Source: Bordetella parapertussis | Lineage (GTDB): Bacteria > Pseudomonadota > Gammaproteobacteria > Burkholderiales > SG8-41 | Length of the DNA stretch: 8,799 nt | Direction of reading: 5' to 3' | Assembly: GCA_945870465.1 (NCBI GenBank) | Contig: CAMBSS010000171.1 | Coordinates: 1-8,799 of the forward strand | Shown: positions 1 through 5,366 of the stretch, one piece after another | How the letters are laid out: each line of letters starts with the position of its first letter | Numbering within the stretch: the stretch's first letter is position 1 | Position numbers and translations under genes: made by a program | The notes under the pieces: model-generated | The model's database searches: none | Seen by the model: only the letters and a program-made list of their open reading frames with translations | Told to the model about the DNA's origin: nothing

Positions 1-513
1 CCGTGCGTGCTGTGGATAGACGAGATCGAAAAAGGGCTCGCCTCGGACGGCGGCTCCAGCGACGGCGGCGTGTCGCGACGCATGCTCGGCACCGTGCTGA
101 CGTGGATGGCCGAGCGCACCGCCAAAGTGTTTCTCGTCGCCACCGCCAACGACGTTACGCAATTGCCGCCGGAACTCCTGCGCAAGGGCCGCATGGACGA
201 AATCTTTTTTGTCGATCTGCCGGACGCTGCCACGCGCGCCGACATTTTTCGTATCCATCTCAAAAAGCGCAAGCTCGATCCCGCGAAATTCGACCTGTCG
301 CAGCTGGCGGTCGCGGCGGACGGGTTTTCGGGCGCGGAAATCGAACAGGCCATCGTTGCCGCGATCTACGAGGCGCTGGCCACGAAGCAGGCTCTGGCAA
401 CCCAGTTACTGCTCGCCGAAATCGCGCACACGCGCCCGCTGTCGGTCGTGATGGCGGAAAAAGTCGAAGGCCTGCGCCAGTGGGCGGCGGGGCGGACGGT
501 GCGGGCGGATTAA
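1..513 (+). CDS. Ycf46-like AAA+ ATPase, C-terminal part (5' end outside window)
   Basis: This is the last 170 codons of a gene that begins left of the window; the reading frame is open from base 1. Residue numbers below count from base 1. The fragment opens with a Walker B motif ([10 protein letters not shown], catalytic D7-E8). Sensor 1 follows (VATAND, N50), then [16 protein letters not shown] with the likely arginine finger near R61-R64. A small helical lid comes next ([19 protein letters not shown], about 107-125). The order and wording fit the Ycf46 branch of AAA+ ATPases, known from cyanobacteria and plastids and also present in proteobacteria. The Walker A motif lies outside the window. 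The substrate is unknown; family members are soluble ATPases with poorly defined remodelling roles. The gene ends in TAA at 511-513 and its last four bases are shared with the convergent AraC-type gene. Family assignment is fairly sure, function is not. Confidence 0.85.
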   Translation, partial: PCVLWIDEIEKGLASDGGSSDGGVSRRMLGTVLTWMAERTAKVFLVATANDVTQLPPELLRKGRMDEIFFVDLPDAATRADIFRIHLKKRKLDPAKFDLSQLAVAADGFSGAEIEQAIVAAIYEALATKQALATQLLLAEIAHTRPLSVVMAEKVEGLRQWAAGRTVRAD

Positions 514-1352
514 GGCGCGCTCACCGCGCGCGTTGCCATTTCGTCCCCGGCCGTAAACGCCCGCGGCGCGATTCCCAGTGCGCGCCGGAACATGGTGGAA
601 AACGCGCTGGGGCTTTCGTAACCGAGATCGAGCGCGACAGTTGTAACGGGCGCGCCTTCCGCAAGGCGGCGGATGGATTCCAGCAATCGAGCCTGCTGCT
701 TCCAGCGCGCAAACGTGATCCCGGTTTCGCGCAAAAAGCGCCGGTATAAGGTGCGCGTGCTGGTTTGCATGTCGCCCGCGTCTAGGTTGCACGGCCGTCG
801 CGCCGAGAGGTCGGCGAGTATGCGTTCGCACAATTGCGTGAGGTCGGCACTTTCCGGCAGCGGCAGGTCAAGCGCGCACGGCGGCAGGCGCCGTACCTCA
901 GCCATCAGCAAACGCATCAGCAGGCCGTCGTCGCCACGCTCGTCGTAGTCGGCGGGCAGCGCGACCGCGCGCACCACGAGTTCTTTCAGCAGCGGAGTGA
1001 TGTTCAGCACGACGCACGTTGACGGCATACCGGCGCCGGCGCGCTTGTTTACGTAGAGGCTGCGCATTTCCACAACGTCGTACATCTGAATTTCATGCAC
1101 GGTGTGGGCGGGCACCCACAGCGCGCGCGTTGGCGGGACGATCCAGACATGCCGGGCCGTGCGCACGCGCATTGTTCCGGCGACCGCAAAAACGAATTGC
1201 GCGCGCGCATGCCAGTGCGGCTTGATGTGATGGCCGTGGTCGTACGAAGTGCGGCGCGCCACGACGGCGCGCGAGAGGTCGCCCTGGACCGGGCTTTCGG
1301 GCGCGGTGGCAGGGTGGTCGCGGCGTGGCGGGGAGGGTGGCATTTTGTCCAT
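510..1352 (-). CDS. AraC family transcriptional regulator with N-terminal cupin domain
   Basis: A 280-residue DNA-binding regulator. The N-terminal sensor is a cupin: H41-H42 and HWHARAQFVFAVAGTM (46-61), then VPPTRALWVPAHTVHEIQM (72-90) and MRSLYV. The C-terminal AraC domain has two helix-turn-helix units. The first ends in STRTLYRRFLRETG (198-211); the second includes LAEGAPVTTVALDLGYESPSAFSTMFRRALGIAP (230-263). Length and layout match the cupin-AraC subfamily that often controls a divergent exporter gene (NimR is a known example). The MFS gene starts 65 bp away on the other strand, so it is the likely target. The start is uncertain: the only purine-rich stretch (GAGAA, plus-strand 1353-1357) abuts the ATG at 1352, but it sits 9 nt before the in-frame ATG at 1343, which may be the real start. 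The ligand is unknown. Confidence 0.93.
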   Translation of the reverse strand: MDKMPPSPPRRDHPATAPESPVQGDLSRAVVARRTSYDHGHHIKPHWHARAQFVFAVAGTMRVRTARHVWIVPPTRALWVPAHTVHEIQMYDVVEMRSLYVNKRAGAGMPSTCVVLNITPLLKELVVRAVALPADYDERGDDGLLMRLLMAEVRRLPPCALDLPLPESADLTQLCERILADLSARRPCNLDAGDMQTSTRTLYRRFLRETGITFARWKQQARLLESIRRLAEGAPVTTVALDLGYESPSAFSTMFRRALGIAPRAFTAGDEMATRAVSAP

Positions 1353-1355
1353 TTC

Positions 1356-1380
1356 TCGATGGTTAATTGTAAAACATCGA
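1356..1380. promoter_or_regulatory. Candidate operator dyad TCGATG-N13-CATCGA
   Basis: TCGATG at 1356-1361 and CATCGA at 1375-1380 are exact reverse complements separated by 13 bp. A TT at 1363-1364 also pairs with AA at 1372-1373, giving a partly symmetric 25-bp site. It begins 3 bp upstream of the AraC start at 1352 and covers the predicted -35 hexamer of the MFS promoter. That position would suit repression of both genes. Binding by the AraC protein is inferred from position only. Confidence 0.4.
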
Positions 1381-1398
1381 AAGACAGACTATTGTAAA
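1366..1398. repeat. Direct repeat ATTGTAAA x2, 25 bp apart
   Basis: Identical octamers ATTGTAAA occur at 1366-1373 and 1391-1398, 25 bp from start to start. AraC-type activators commonly bind direct repeats spaced about two helical turns apart, so this pair is an alternative or additional recognition site to the dyad. The second copy overlaps the predicted -10 of the MFS promoter. The copies are short and could partly reflect the A/T-rich background. Confidence 0.35.
1367..1395 (+). promoter_or_regulatory. Candidate sigma-70 promoter of the MFS gene
   Basis: TTGTAA (1367-1372) and TATTGT (1390-1395) each match four of six consensus bases and are separated by 17 bp, the optimal spacing. Transcription would begin near 1402, leaving a leader of about 15 nt with no recognisable ribosome binding site. 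A weak promoter overlapped by the dyad and repeats would fit one that needs an activator. Confidence 0.35.
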
Positions 1399-1417
1399 TC
1401 AAGCAAACTCCGGCGCC

Positions 1418-2638
1418 ATGAATACATCAAACCAAGCCGTTGCCCGCCCCGACGGGTTTCCCCGTTCCGTGAGCCTCTTGTTGAACATCGCCCACGGCGT
1501 CGACCATATGTTTTTGCTGATTTTCGCCACGGCTGTCGTCACCATAGCCGTCGAATTCGGCTTTTCCACGTGGACGGACCTGATGCCGTACAGCGTCGGC
1601 GCGTTCGTGCTCTTCGGGCTGGGTGCACTGCCCGCCGGTCGCCTGGGCGACCTGTGGGGGCGTCGCATCATGATGATTATTTTTTTCGTCGGCATGGGTT
1701 TGGCCGCGCTACTGGTCGCGTTGACGCAAAACGCATGGCAACTAGCGGCAGCGCTGACACTGCTTGGCGTTTTTGCGTCCATCTACCACCCGGTCGGCAT
1801 CCCGATGCTGGTGCAAAACGTTTCAAATCCCGGCGCGGTCATCGGCATCAACGGGCTCGCGGGCAATCTGGGCATCGCGGTGGCGGCGCTCGTTACCGGT
1901 TTTCTCGTCAAATGGCTGGGCTGGCGCGCCGCGTTTGCCATACCCGGACTGATCGCCATCGCATGCGGCGTTATTTTCGCGCTGGTTTGCCCCAGAGAAT
2001 CCGAATCGCCATCCAAGCGCAAAGGCGGCAAGGCCAAAGTGGAATTGACGCCGGCCATGCTCGCGCGCGCGTTCGCCGTGATGACGGTGGCGGCGGTCGC
2101 CAGCAGCCTGATTTTCAATTTCACGACCAACGGCAATGCGCAATTGCTGACGGCGCGTTTCGTCGGGGTGGTCGAGGACCCCGCGCTGCTCGGCGCCATG
2201 CTGGCGCTGGTTTACACCATCGCGTCGCTCGCGCAAATCGTGGTCGGCCGCATGATAGACAGCATGCCGTTCAAATCGCTGCAGCTCTGGATGTCGGTGG
2301 CGCAGATCCCGCTGCTAATACTCGCCGCGCATACGCAGGACTGGTGGCTGTTCGCGGCGCTGCTCGCCGTCATGATATTTATCTTCGGTTCGATTCCGTT
2401 TACCGACGCGATGATAGTGCGCTACGTCGACGACCGGCTGCGTTCGCGCGTGGCGGGCATGCGGCTGACGGTCGCGTTCGGCATCAGCTCGCTCGCCGTG
2501 TGGCTGCTCGGGCCGCTGGTAAAAAGCATAGGCTTCACTTCCGCGTTATGGATACTGGCGGCGATTGCTGCGATCAGGTCCGCCATTGTCCTGTTGCTGC
2601 CTGACGAGCCGGCGGTCGCCGAGCCTGCAAAGGCGTAA
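1418..2638 (+). CDS. Major facilitator superfamily transporter
   Basis: A 406-residue inner-membrane transporter of typical MFS length, with about 12 hydrophobic segments in two halves. The MFS motif A is seen between segments 2 and 3 as GALPAGRLGDLWGRR (69-83). Segment 4 carries ASIYHPVGIPM (120-130), reminiscent of the fosmidomycin-resistance (Fsr) type and related exporters. The central cytoplasmic loop is strongly basic (about 192-208, SKRKGGKAK). An acidic, alanine-rich tail ends the protein. It is divergent from a cupin-AraC regulator, the usual arrangement for a regulated exporter, but the substrate cannot be told from sequence. The ATG at 1418 is chosen because MFS homology begins soon after it and the upstream control region is non-coding; no good ribosome binding site supports it. 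It converges with the DUF1428 remnant 10 bp downstream. Confidence 0.93.
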   Translation: MNTSNQAVARPDGFPRSVSLLLNIAHGVDHMFLLIFATAVVTIAVEFGFSTWTDLMPYSVGAFVLFGLGALPAGRLGDLWGRRIMMIIFFVGMGLAALLVALTQNAWQLAAALTLLGVFASIYHPVGIPMLVQNVSNPGAVIGINGLAGNLGIAVAALVTGFLVKWLGWRAAFAIPGLIAIACGVIFALVCPRESESPSKRKGGKAKVELTPAMLARAFAVMTVAAVASSLIFNFTTNGNAQLLTARFVGVVEDPALLGAMLALVYTIASLAQIVVGRMIDSMPFKSLQLWMSVAQIPLLILAAHTQDWWLFAALLAVMIFIFGSIPFTDAMIVRYVDDRLRSRVAGMRLTVAFGISSLAVWLLGPLVKSIGFTSALWILAAIAAIRSAIVLLLPDEPAVAEPAKA

Positions 2639-2648
2639 CGTCCCGCGC

Positions 2649-2974
2649 TCAGGCTTCCACCATCACCTTGAACCCGCTGTAGATCATCCGCTTCGCGTCG
2701 AAAGGCGTCGCCTTCGGATCCATCATCTTCGCGAGTCGCGGGTCTTTCATTACCTTGGCCAAGACGCGATCGCGCTGCGCGCGCGACTTGTGAACGATGT
2801 ACGAGAACACCACGGTCTCGCCGGGTTTGCGCTTGAAGCTGCGGGGGAACGAGGTGCGCTTGCCCACCTTCACATCATCGGCAACGCATTCCTTGTATTC
2901 GAGGGCGCCATGCTGCGATAGGCCGCCAGCTTTTTGCGGGGGACCGGCACGATAAATCCGTCTACGCATGACAT
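2649..2974 (-). pseudogene. DUF1428 (YbaA-like) gene broken by an internal deletion
   Basis: Two reading frames together make a DUF1428 protein. From ATG at 2974, with a strong AAGGAG at ideal spacing, the family N-terminus reads MSCVDGFIVPVPRKKLAAYR. This frame then leaves the family and stops at 2870-2872 after 34 codons. The rest of the family sequence lies in another frame: HGALEYKECVADDVKVGK, ETVVFSYIVHKSRAQRDRV, MKDPRLAKMMDP and PFDAKRMIYSGFKVMVEA, ending at 2649. Judged from remembered family members, about 11 residues between AYRS and HGAL are missing. In DNA terms about 34 bp are gone, which shifts the frame. The junction is at GCCATGCT (2907-2914). An ATG at 2969 happens to be in the downstream frame and could give a 106-residue protein with an unrelated first 19 residues. 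DUF1428 proteins are small dimeric alpha/beta-barrel proteins of unknown function. Confidence 0.8.
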
Positions 2975-2980
2975 TCGAAT

Positions 2981-2986
2981 CTCCTT
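2981..2986 (-). promoter_or_regulatory. Ribosome binding site deciding the original DUF1428 start
   Basis: The minus strand reads AAGGAG here, 6 nt before the ATG at 2974. This identifies 2974 as the original start rather than the ATG at 2969 (11 nt away), which opens the longer but chimeric frame. Confidence 0.75.
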
Positions 2987-3034
2987 AATTTCGTTGGGGG
3001 GTTTTATCCAGAAGCTGTCTCAAAAACAGTTTGG

Positions 3035-3120
3035 AACCGCCGATGAACGCAGATAAGCTCAAGGGATTTGACCTGGACTCGGGGAAAGCTTTGGAATTGT
3101 ATCGGCGTTCATCGGCGGTT
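3035..3120. repeat. 86-bp element with 21-bp terminal inverted repeats
   Basis: The left arm (3035-3055, beginning AACCGCCGATGAACGC) and right arm (3100-3120, ending GCGTTCATCGGCGGTT) are reverse complements over 21 bp with one mismatch (3051 against 3104). They enclose a 44-bp spacer that contains AAAGCTTT. The arm wording resembles a short repeat I recall seeing dispersed between genes in many environmental bacterial genomes. As RNA it would form a long stem-loop. It has no coding frame and no T-run after the stem on the plus strand, so it is more like a dispersed intergenic palindrome or MITE-like repeat than a classical terminator. It sits between two divergently oriented genes. Confidence 0.7.
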
Positions 3121-3132
3121 GCTTGTCGGTGT

Positions 3133-3138
3133 TATATT
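3133..3138 (+). promoter_or_regulatory. Possible -10 element for the phosphoesterase gene
   Basis: TATATT (3133-3138) matches five of six bases of the -10 consensus and sits 13 bp beyond the inverted-repeat element, 32 bp before the start codon. No convincing -35 is found at the usual distance. A second weak option, TTGACC-N18-TGGAAT at 3068-3097, lies inside the element spacer. Confidence 0.25.
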
Positions 3139-3170
3139 ATTGAGATGAGTTCCAGTATTCATAAGATTCC

Positions 3171-4214
3171 ATGGACAACCTGAATGTATGGGCGTGCGGC
3201 TGCTGCCACGTGCACAGCGACCTCAAGCACGGCCGCCGCAGTCTTGCTGAAGCGATAGAGCAGAGCGAATCCGGCGGTGCCGACGGCGGCGAGCCGTTCG
3301 ATTGGGACATCATGCTCAATCTCGGCGATCTCTCCGGCACGCAGGGCGCGCCCACCGACGCGGACGGGCCGCCGGTGGTCGAGCAACTGAAAGCGGGGCG
3401 CAAGCACCGGCTCGAGCAGATCTATTGCCTGCTCGGCAACCACGACGCGAGCGGTCCCGAAGAAGAAACGCAGTGGTGGTTCAGAAAATGGGTAGACCCG
3501 CTCGGCCTCAACCCGCAGTTCTCGCAGGTGCATGCGGAAGCGCGGCCCTTCCCGATTGAGGGAAGCTGGGAGCGTTATTCGTTTACCGCCGGCAACGTAT
3601 TGTTCCTGATGATAGGCGACCGCAACGACGGCGGGCCACCCAAGGGACGCGCCGAGATCGGCGGTTATCCCGCAGGCGCCATCACGGCGGAAACTTTCGA
3701 GTGGTGGCGCAATGCGGTCGAAGCCAACCGCGACAAGATCATCGTCACCTGCGCGCATCACATGCTGCGCGACACGACGACGGCAACCGGCCCGTGGGAA
3801 GGCGTCAACGGCAATTACCATCATCGCTACGAGGACGCCGAGGGCGCGTCCTATTTGTACTGGGTCGGCGACGACGCCAACACCAACGCGTTTCACGATT
3901 ATTTCGAAGCGAATCCGGGCGCGATCGATTTATGGCTGGGCAGCCACACCCACGCGCATCCCGACGACCGCTTCGGCCGTAAAGAGATGCTGGAGCGCCG
4001 CTGGAACATCACATTCGCCAACGTCGGTGCGATGACGCGTTATCACGGGCGCGAAAACCGCCGCTGGTGGCCGAGCAGCAGGCTGCTGACTTTTCAAAAG
4101 GGCGGGAAAGAAGCACGCTTCCAGTGCTATCTGCACACCGATCATTACTCGCGCCAGGGCTGGTATGCGCCCGCGGAGAGATCGATTCCGCTGCGGCATG
4201 CATTCAAGGGTTAG
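3171..4214 (+). CDS. Calcineurin-like metallophosphoesterase
   Basis: A 347-residue predicted metal-dependent phosphoesterase without signal peptide or membrane segment. The family metal-binding blocks appear in order: CCHVHSD (11-17) where motif I (normally DxH) belongs, NLGDLSG (50-56), GNHDAS (89-94), CAHHML (194-199) and GSHTHAHPDD (258-267). Conserved-looking tryptophan-rich stretches (QWWFRKWVDP, GSWERYSF, FEWWR) mark a distinct subfamily. The start is fixed at ATG 3171 because an in-frame TAA lies at 3162-3164; no good ribosome binding site is seen. It converges on the barrel-protein operon with a 6-bp gap and no terminator. Substrate unknown: phosphomonoester, phosphodiester or nucleotide are all possible. 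The first metal-ligand aspartate appears replaced by histidine, or displaced to D17. Confidence 0.87.
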   Translation: MDNLNVWACGCCHVHSDLKHGRRSLAEAIEQSESGGADGGEPFDWDIMLNLGDLSGTQGAPTDADGPPVVEQLKAGRKHRLEQIYCLLGNHDASGPEEETQWWFRKWVDPLGLNPQFSQVHAEARPFPIEGSWERYSFTAGNVLFLMIGDRNDGGPPKGRAEIGGYPAGAITAETFEWWRNAVEANRDKIIVTCAHHMLRDTTTATGPWEGVNGNYHHRYEDAEGASYLYWVGDDANTNAFHDYFEANPGAIDLWLGSHTHAHPDDRFGRKEMLERRWNITFANVGAMTRYHGRENRRWWPSSRLLTFQKGGKEARFQCYLHTDHYSRQGWYAPAERSIPLRHAFKG

Positions 4215-4220
4215 CCTCTA

Positions 4221-4895
4221 CTAAGCGTCGACCACCGGCCAGATGCGCTTTCCCACCGCCGGCGAGCGCGGCGAATGCGTGAGTTGCGGACGCACGCGTC
4301 CCATCCAGGTGTTCGGGTCGTGCGCCGCGGCTTCGTGCGGCGCGAAATGTTGTTCGCGCATTTCGAGCGAGACGAATTCGTGGAGTATCGCGTGCTTATA
4401 TGCGCCGGCCGTCGCCAACATCTTGCGCGCGCCTATGCAGCCGGGCAGTTTGGCGAGCAGGGGCAGGCGCTCCTGCGCGTACCAGCCGCCGAGATCGTCT
4501 TCAACGGCAGGACTGGCGGCATTGTGATTCCCCATCTGTATCACCGGTCCGGTGGTCATGCCCGGGCCGCGTTGCGCGGCAGCAGGTCCATCCACGCGAA
4601 TTTCTTCGGCGAGTATGCAGGCCGACGAGTGCCGGCGTATGCCCATGAAGTGTTTGGTCTCAGTACTTTGGCGCAGCAGCAACTGGCCTGGACTCGGATT
4701 GAGAAACGTGTGCGCGGTGGCGCCGCCGAACAACGCGAGATAGCCTTTGTCGTCTTCAAGCTCGTAGTGCGCCGCCCACACATAACCGGGACGCGCCAGC
4801 TTGTCGGGAATATGCACGTGGTGAAACCACTCGAGATATTCCGCCTGGTGTTCTGCGGGCAGGTCGTACCATAACGCCCAGATGCCGCGGTCCAT
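4221..4895 (-). CDS. Tandem dimeric alpha/beta-barrel (ferredoxin-like fold) protein
   Basis: A 224-residue protein with no signal peptide. It seems to hold two copies of the ferredoxin-like module typical of dimeric alpha/beta-barrel proteins (EthD-like and antibiotic-monooxygenase-like families). The first half has IWALWYDLP, then HHVHIPDKLARPGYVWAAHYEL (within 25-46) and KGYLALFGG. The second has GPVIQMGN, then QERLPLLAKLPGCIGARKML (141-160) and YKHAILHEFVS. Both carry a (H/R)-(I/L)-P-x4-PG signature. The start is placed at ATG 4895 because family-like sequence begins there and the upstream gene ends at 4904. A longer reading to 4994 would overlap that gene. The 8-bp gap implies one transcript and possibly coupled translation, as no Shine-Dalgarno is seen. 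Such proteins bind or modify small hydrophobic or aromatic molecules; the reaction is unknown. Confidence 0.75.
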   Translation of the reverse strand: MDRGIWALWYDLPAEHQAEYLEWFHHVHIPDKLARPGYVWAAHYELEDDKGYLALFGGATAHTFLNPSPGQLLLRQSTETKHFMGIRRHSSACILAEEIRVDGPAAAQRGPGMTTGPVIQMGNHNAASPAVEDDLGGWYAQERLPLLAKLPGCIGARKMLATAGAYKHAILHEFVSLEMREQHFAPHEAAAHDPNTWMGRVRPQLTHSPRSPAVGKRIWPVVDA

Positions 4896-4903
4896 GTTGG
4901 TTT

Positions 4904-5209
4904 CTACAGCAGGCGATACAGGCTGTGCATGCGGTTGAAAGTGTGCGGCCGCACCTTGGGTTTCCAGTCGCCGGTATCGGAAGCCGCGACCCATGCGGGG
5001 CCCTGCGGCACGTCGGGCGACGACACGCGGTAGACGGCCGCGTATTTCGGCGCGCCGGGCGCCGGCTTTTCCAGCACATAACGCTTGACGTCGAGCACGC
5101 CCGGCACCTTGGAGATTTCAGGAATGTGCTGCTCTTCGTAAATGCGGTTGAATTCCGCTTCAACTTCGGGTTTGACGTCCATCTGGACGAGATAAATGTA
5201 TTCGTTCAT
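4904..5209 (-). CDS. Small dimeric alpha/beta-barrel protein
   Basis: A 101-residue soluble protein and the first gene of a two-gene operon. It has one ferredoxin-like module: strand EYIYLVQMDV (3-12), helix VEAEFNRIYEEQHIP (16-30), loop and strand EISKVPGVLDVKRYVL (31-46), then PKYAAVYRVSSP. The EQHIPEISKVPG segment aligns with both modules of the downstream protein, so the pair probably arose by duplication and may work together. The start is ATG 5209, preceded by GGAG (plus-strand 5220-5223) at 10 nt. A longer frame reaching 5317 adds sequence with no family likeness and would run through the promoter. It is divergent from the Bug receptor gene, hinting at a shared catabolic role; no catalytic residue can be named. 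Confidence 0.8.
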   Translation of the reverse strand: MNEYIYLVQMDVKPEVEAEFNRIYEEQHIPEISKVPGVLDVKRYVLEKPAPGAPKYAAVYRVSSPDVPQGPAWVAASDTGDWKPKVRPHTFNRMHSLYRLL

Positions 5210-5366
5210 GGCAAACGTACTCCGGTTTTGGTTGATGCTGGCGCACCAAAATAGAACCCGGGTCATTGTATCGGTGCATGCGGCAACGGTCGAGGGAGAC
5301 GCGGTTACAATCGTCACCTGTGCAGGCGCCGGTGCAGGTCAACACGGTTTGCCGGGAGCTATTCAG
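5210..5366. promoter_or_regulatory. Divergent promoter region, barrel operon / Bug receptor
   Basis: This 157-bp gap has two TACAAT hexamers (five of six -10 bases) pointing outward. One is on the minus strand at 5265-5270 for the barrel operon, the other on the plus strand at 5306-5311 for the Bug gene. Neither has a good -35 at 17 bp, so they would be weak or activator-dependent. GTGCAGG is repeated at 5320-5326 and 5332-5338 around a central GGCGCC. No regulator gene is adjacent. Confidence 0.4.
5355..5358 (+). promoter_or_regulatory. Ribosome binding site of the Bug receptor gene
   Basis: GGAG lies 8 nt before ATG 5367. It supports that start over upstream in-frame starts reaching back to 5196, which would run through the divergent gene's start. 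Confidence 0.65.

Larger units (their letters stand above)
1353..1417. promoter_or_regulatory. Divergent AraC/MFS control region
   Basis: This 65-bp gap separates the two divergent start codons and is much richer in A/T than the genes around it. It holds a 25-bp dyad, two copies of ATTGTAAA and a candidate promoter for the MFS gene, listed separately. Any regulator bound here would affect both genes. No clear Shine-Dalgarno sequence precedes the MFS start. Confidence 0.6.

Noticed and set aside
1249..2604. Long plus-strand open frame overlapping the MFS gene
   Set aside because: Its translation is Arg/His/Gly-rich with no family likeness, and the overlapping frame is a clear MFS transporter.
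3015..3029. CTGT/ACAG mini-hairpin as a terminator
   Set aside because: The stem has only four pairs. The A-run is in its loop and no useful T-run follows on either strand.
3159..3896. 245-codon minus-strand frame opposite the phosphoesterase
   Set aside because: The plus-strand frame carries the ordered phosphoesterase motifs. The antisense frame has no recognisable domain and is an expected by-product of GC-rich codon use.
4275..4874. Plus-strand frame opposite the tandem barrel gene
   Set aside because: The minus-strand frame has convincing ferredoxin-like modules and operon spacing; the plus frame has neither a family nor a ribosome binding site.
4896..4994. N-terminal extension of the tandem barrel protein to 4994
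   Set aside because: The added residues are the out-of-frame reading of the upstream gene's end. Family-like sequence starts at 4895.
5196..5366. N-terminal extension of the Bug protein
   Set aside because: It would hide the signal peptide inside the protein and run through the divergent promoter region; GGAG supports 5367.
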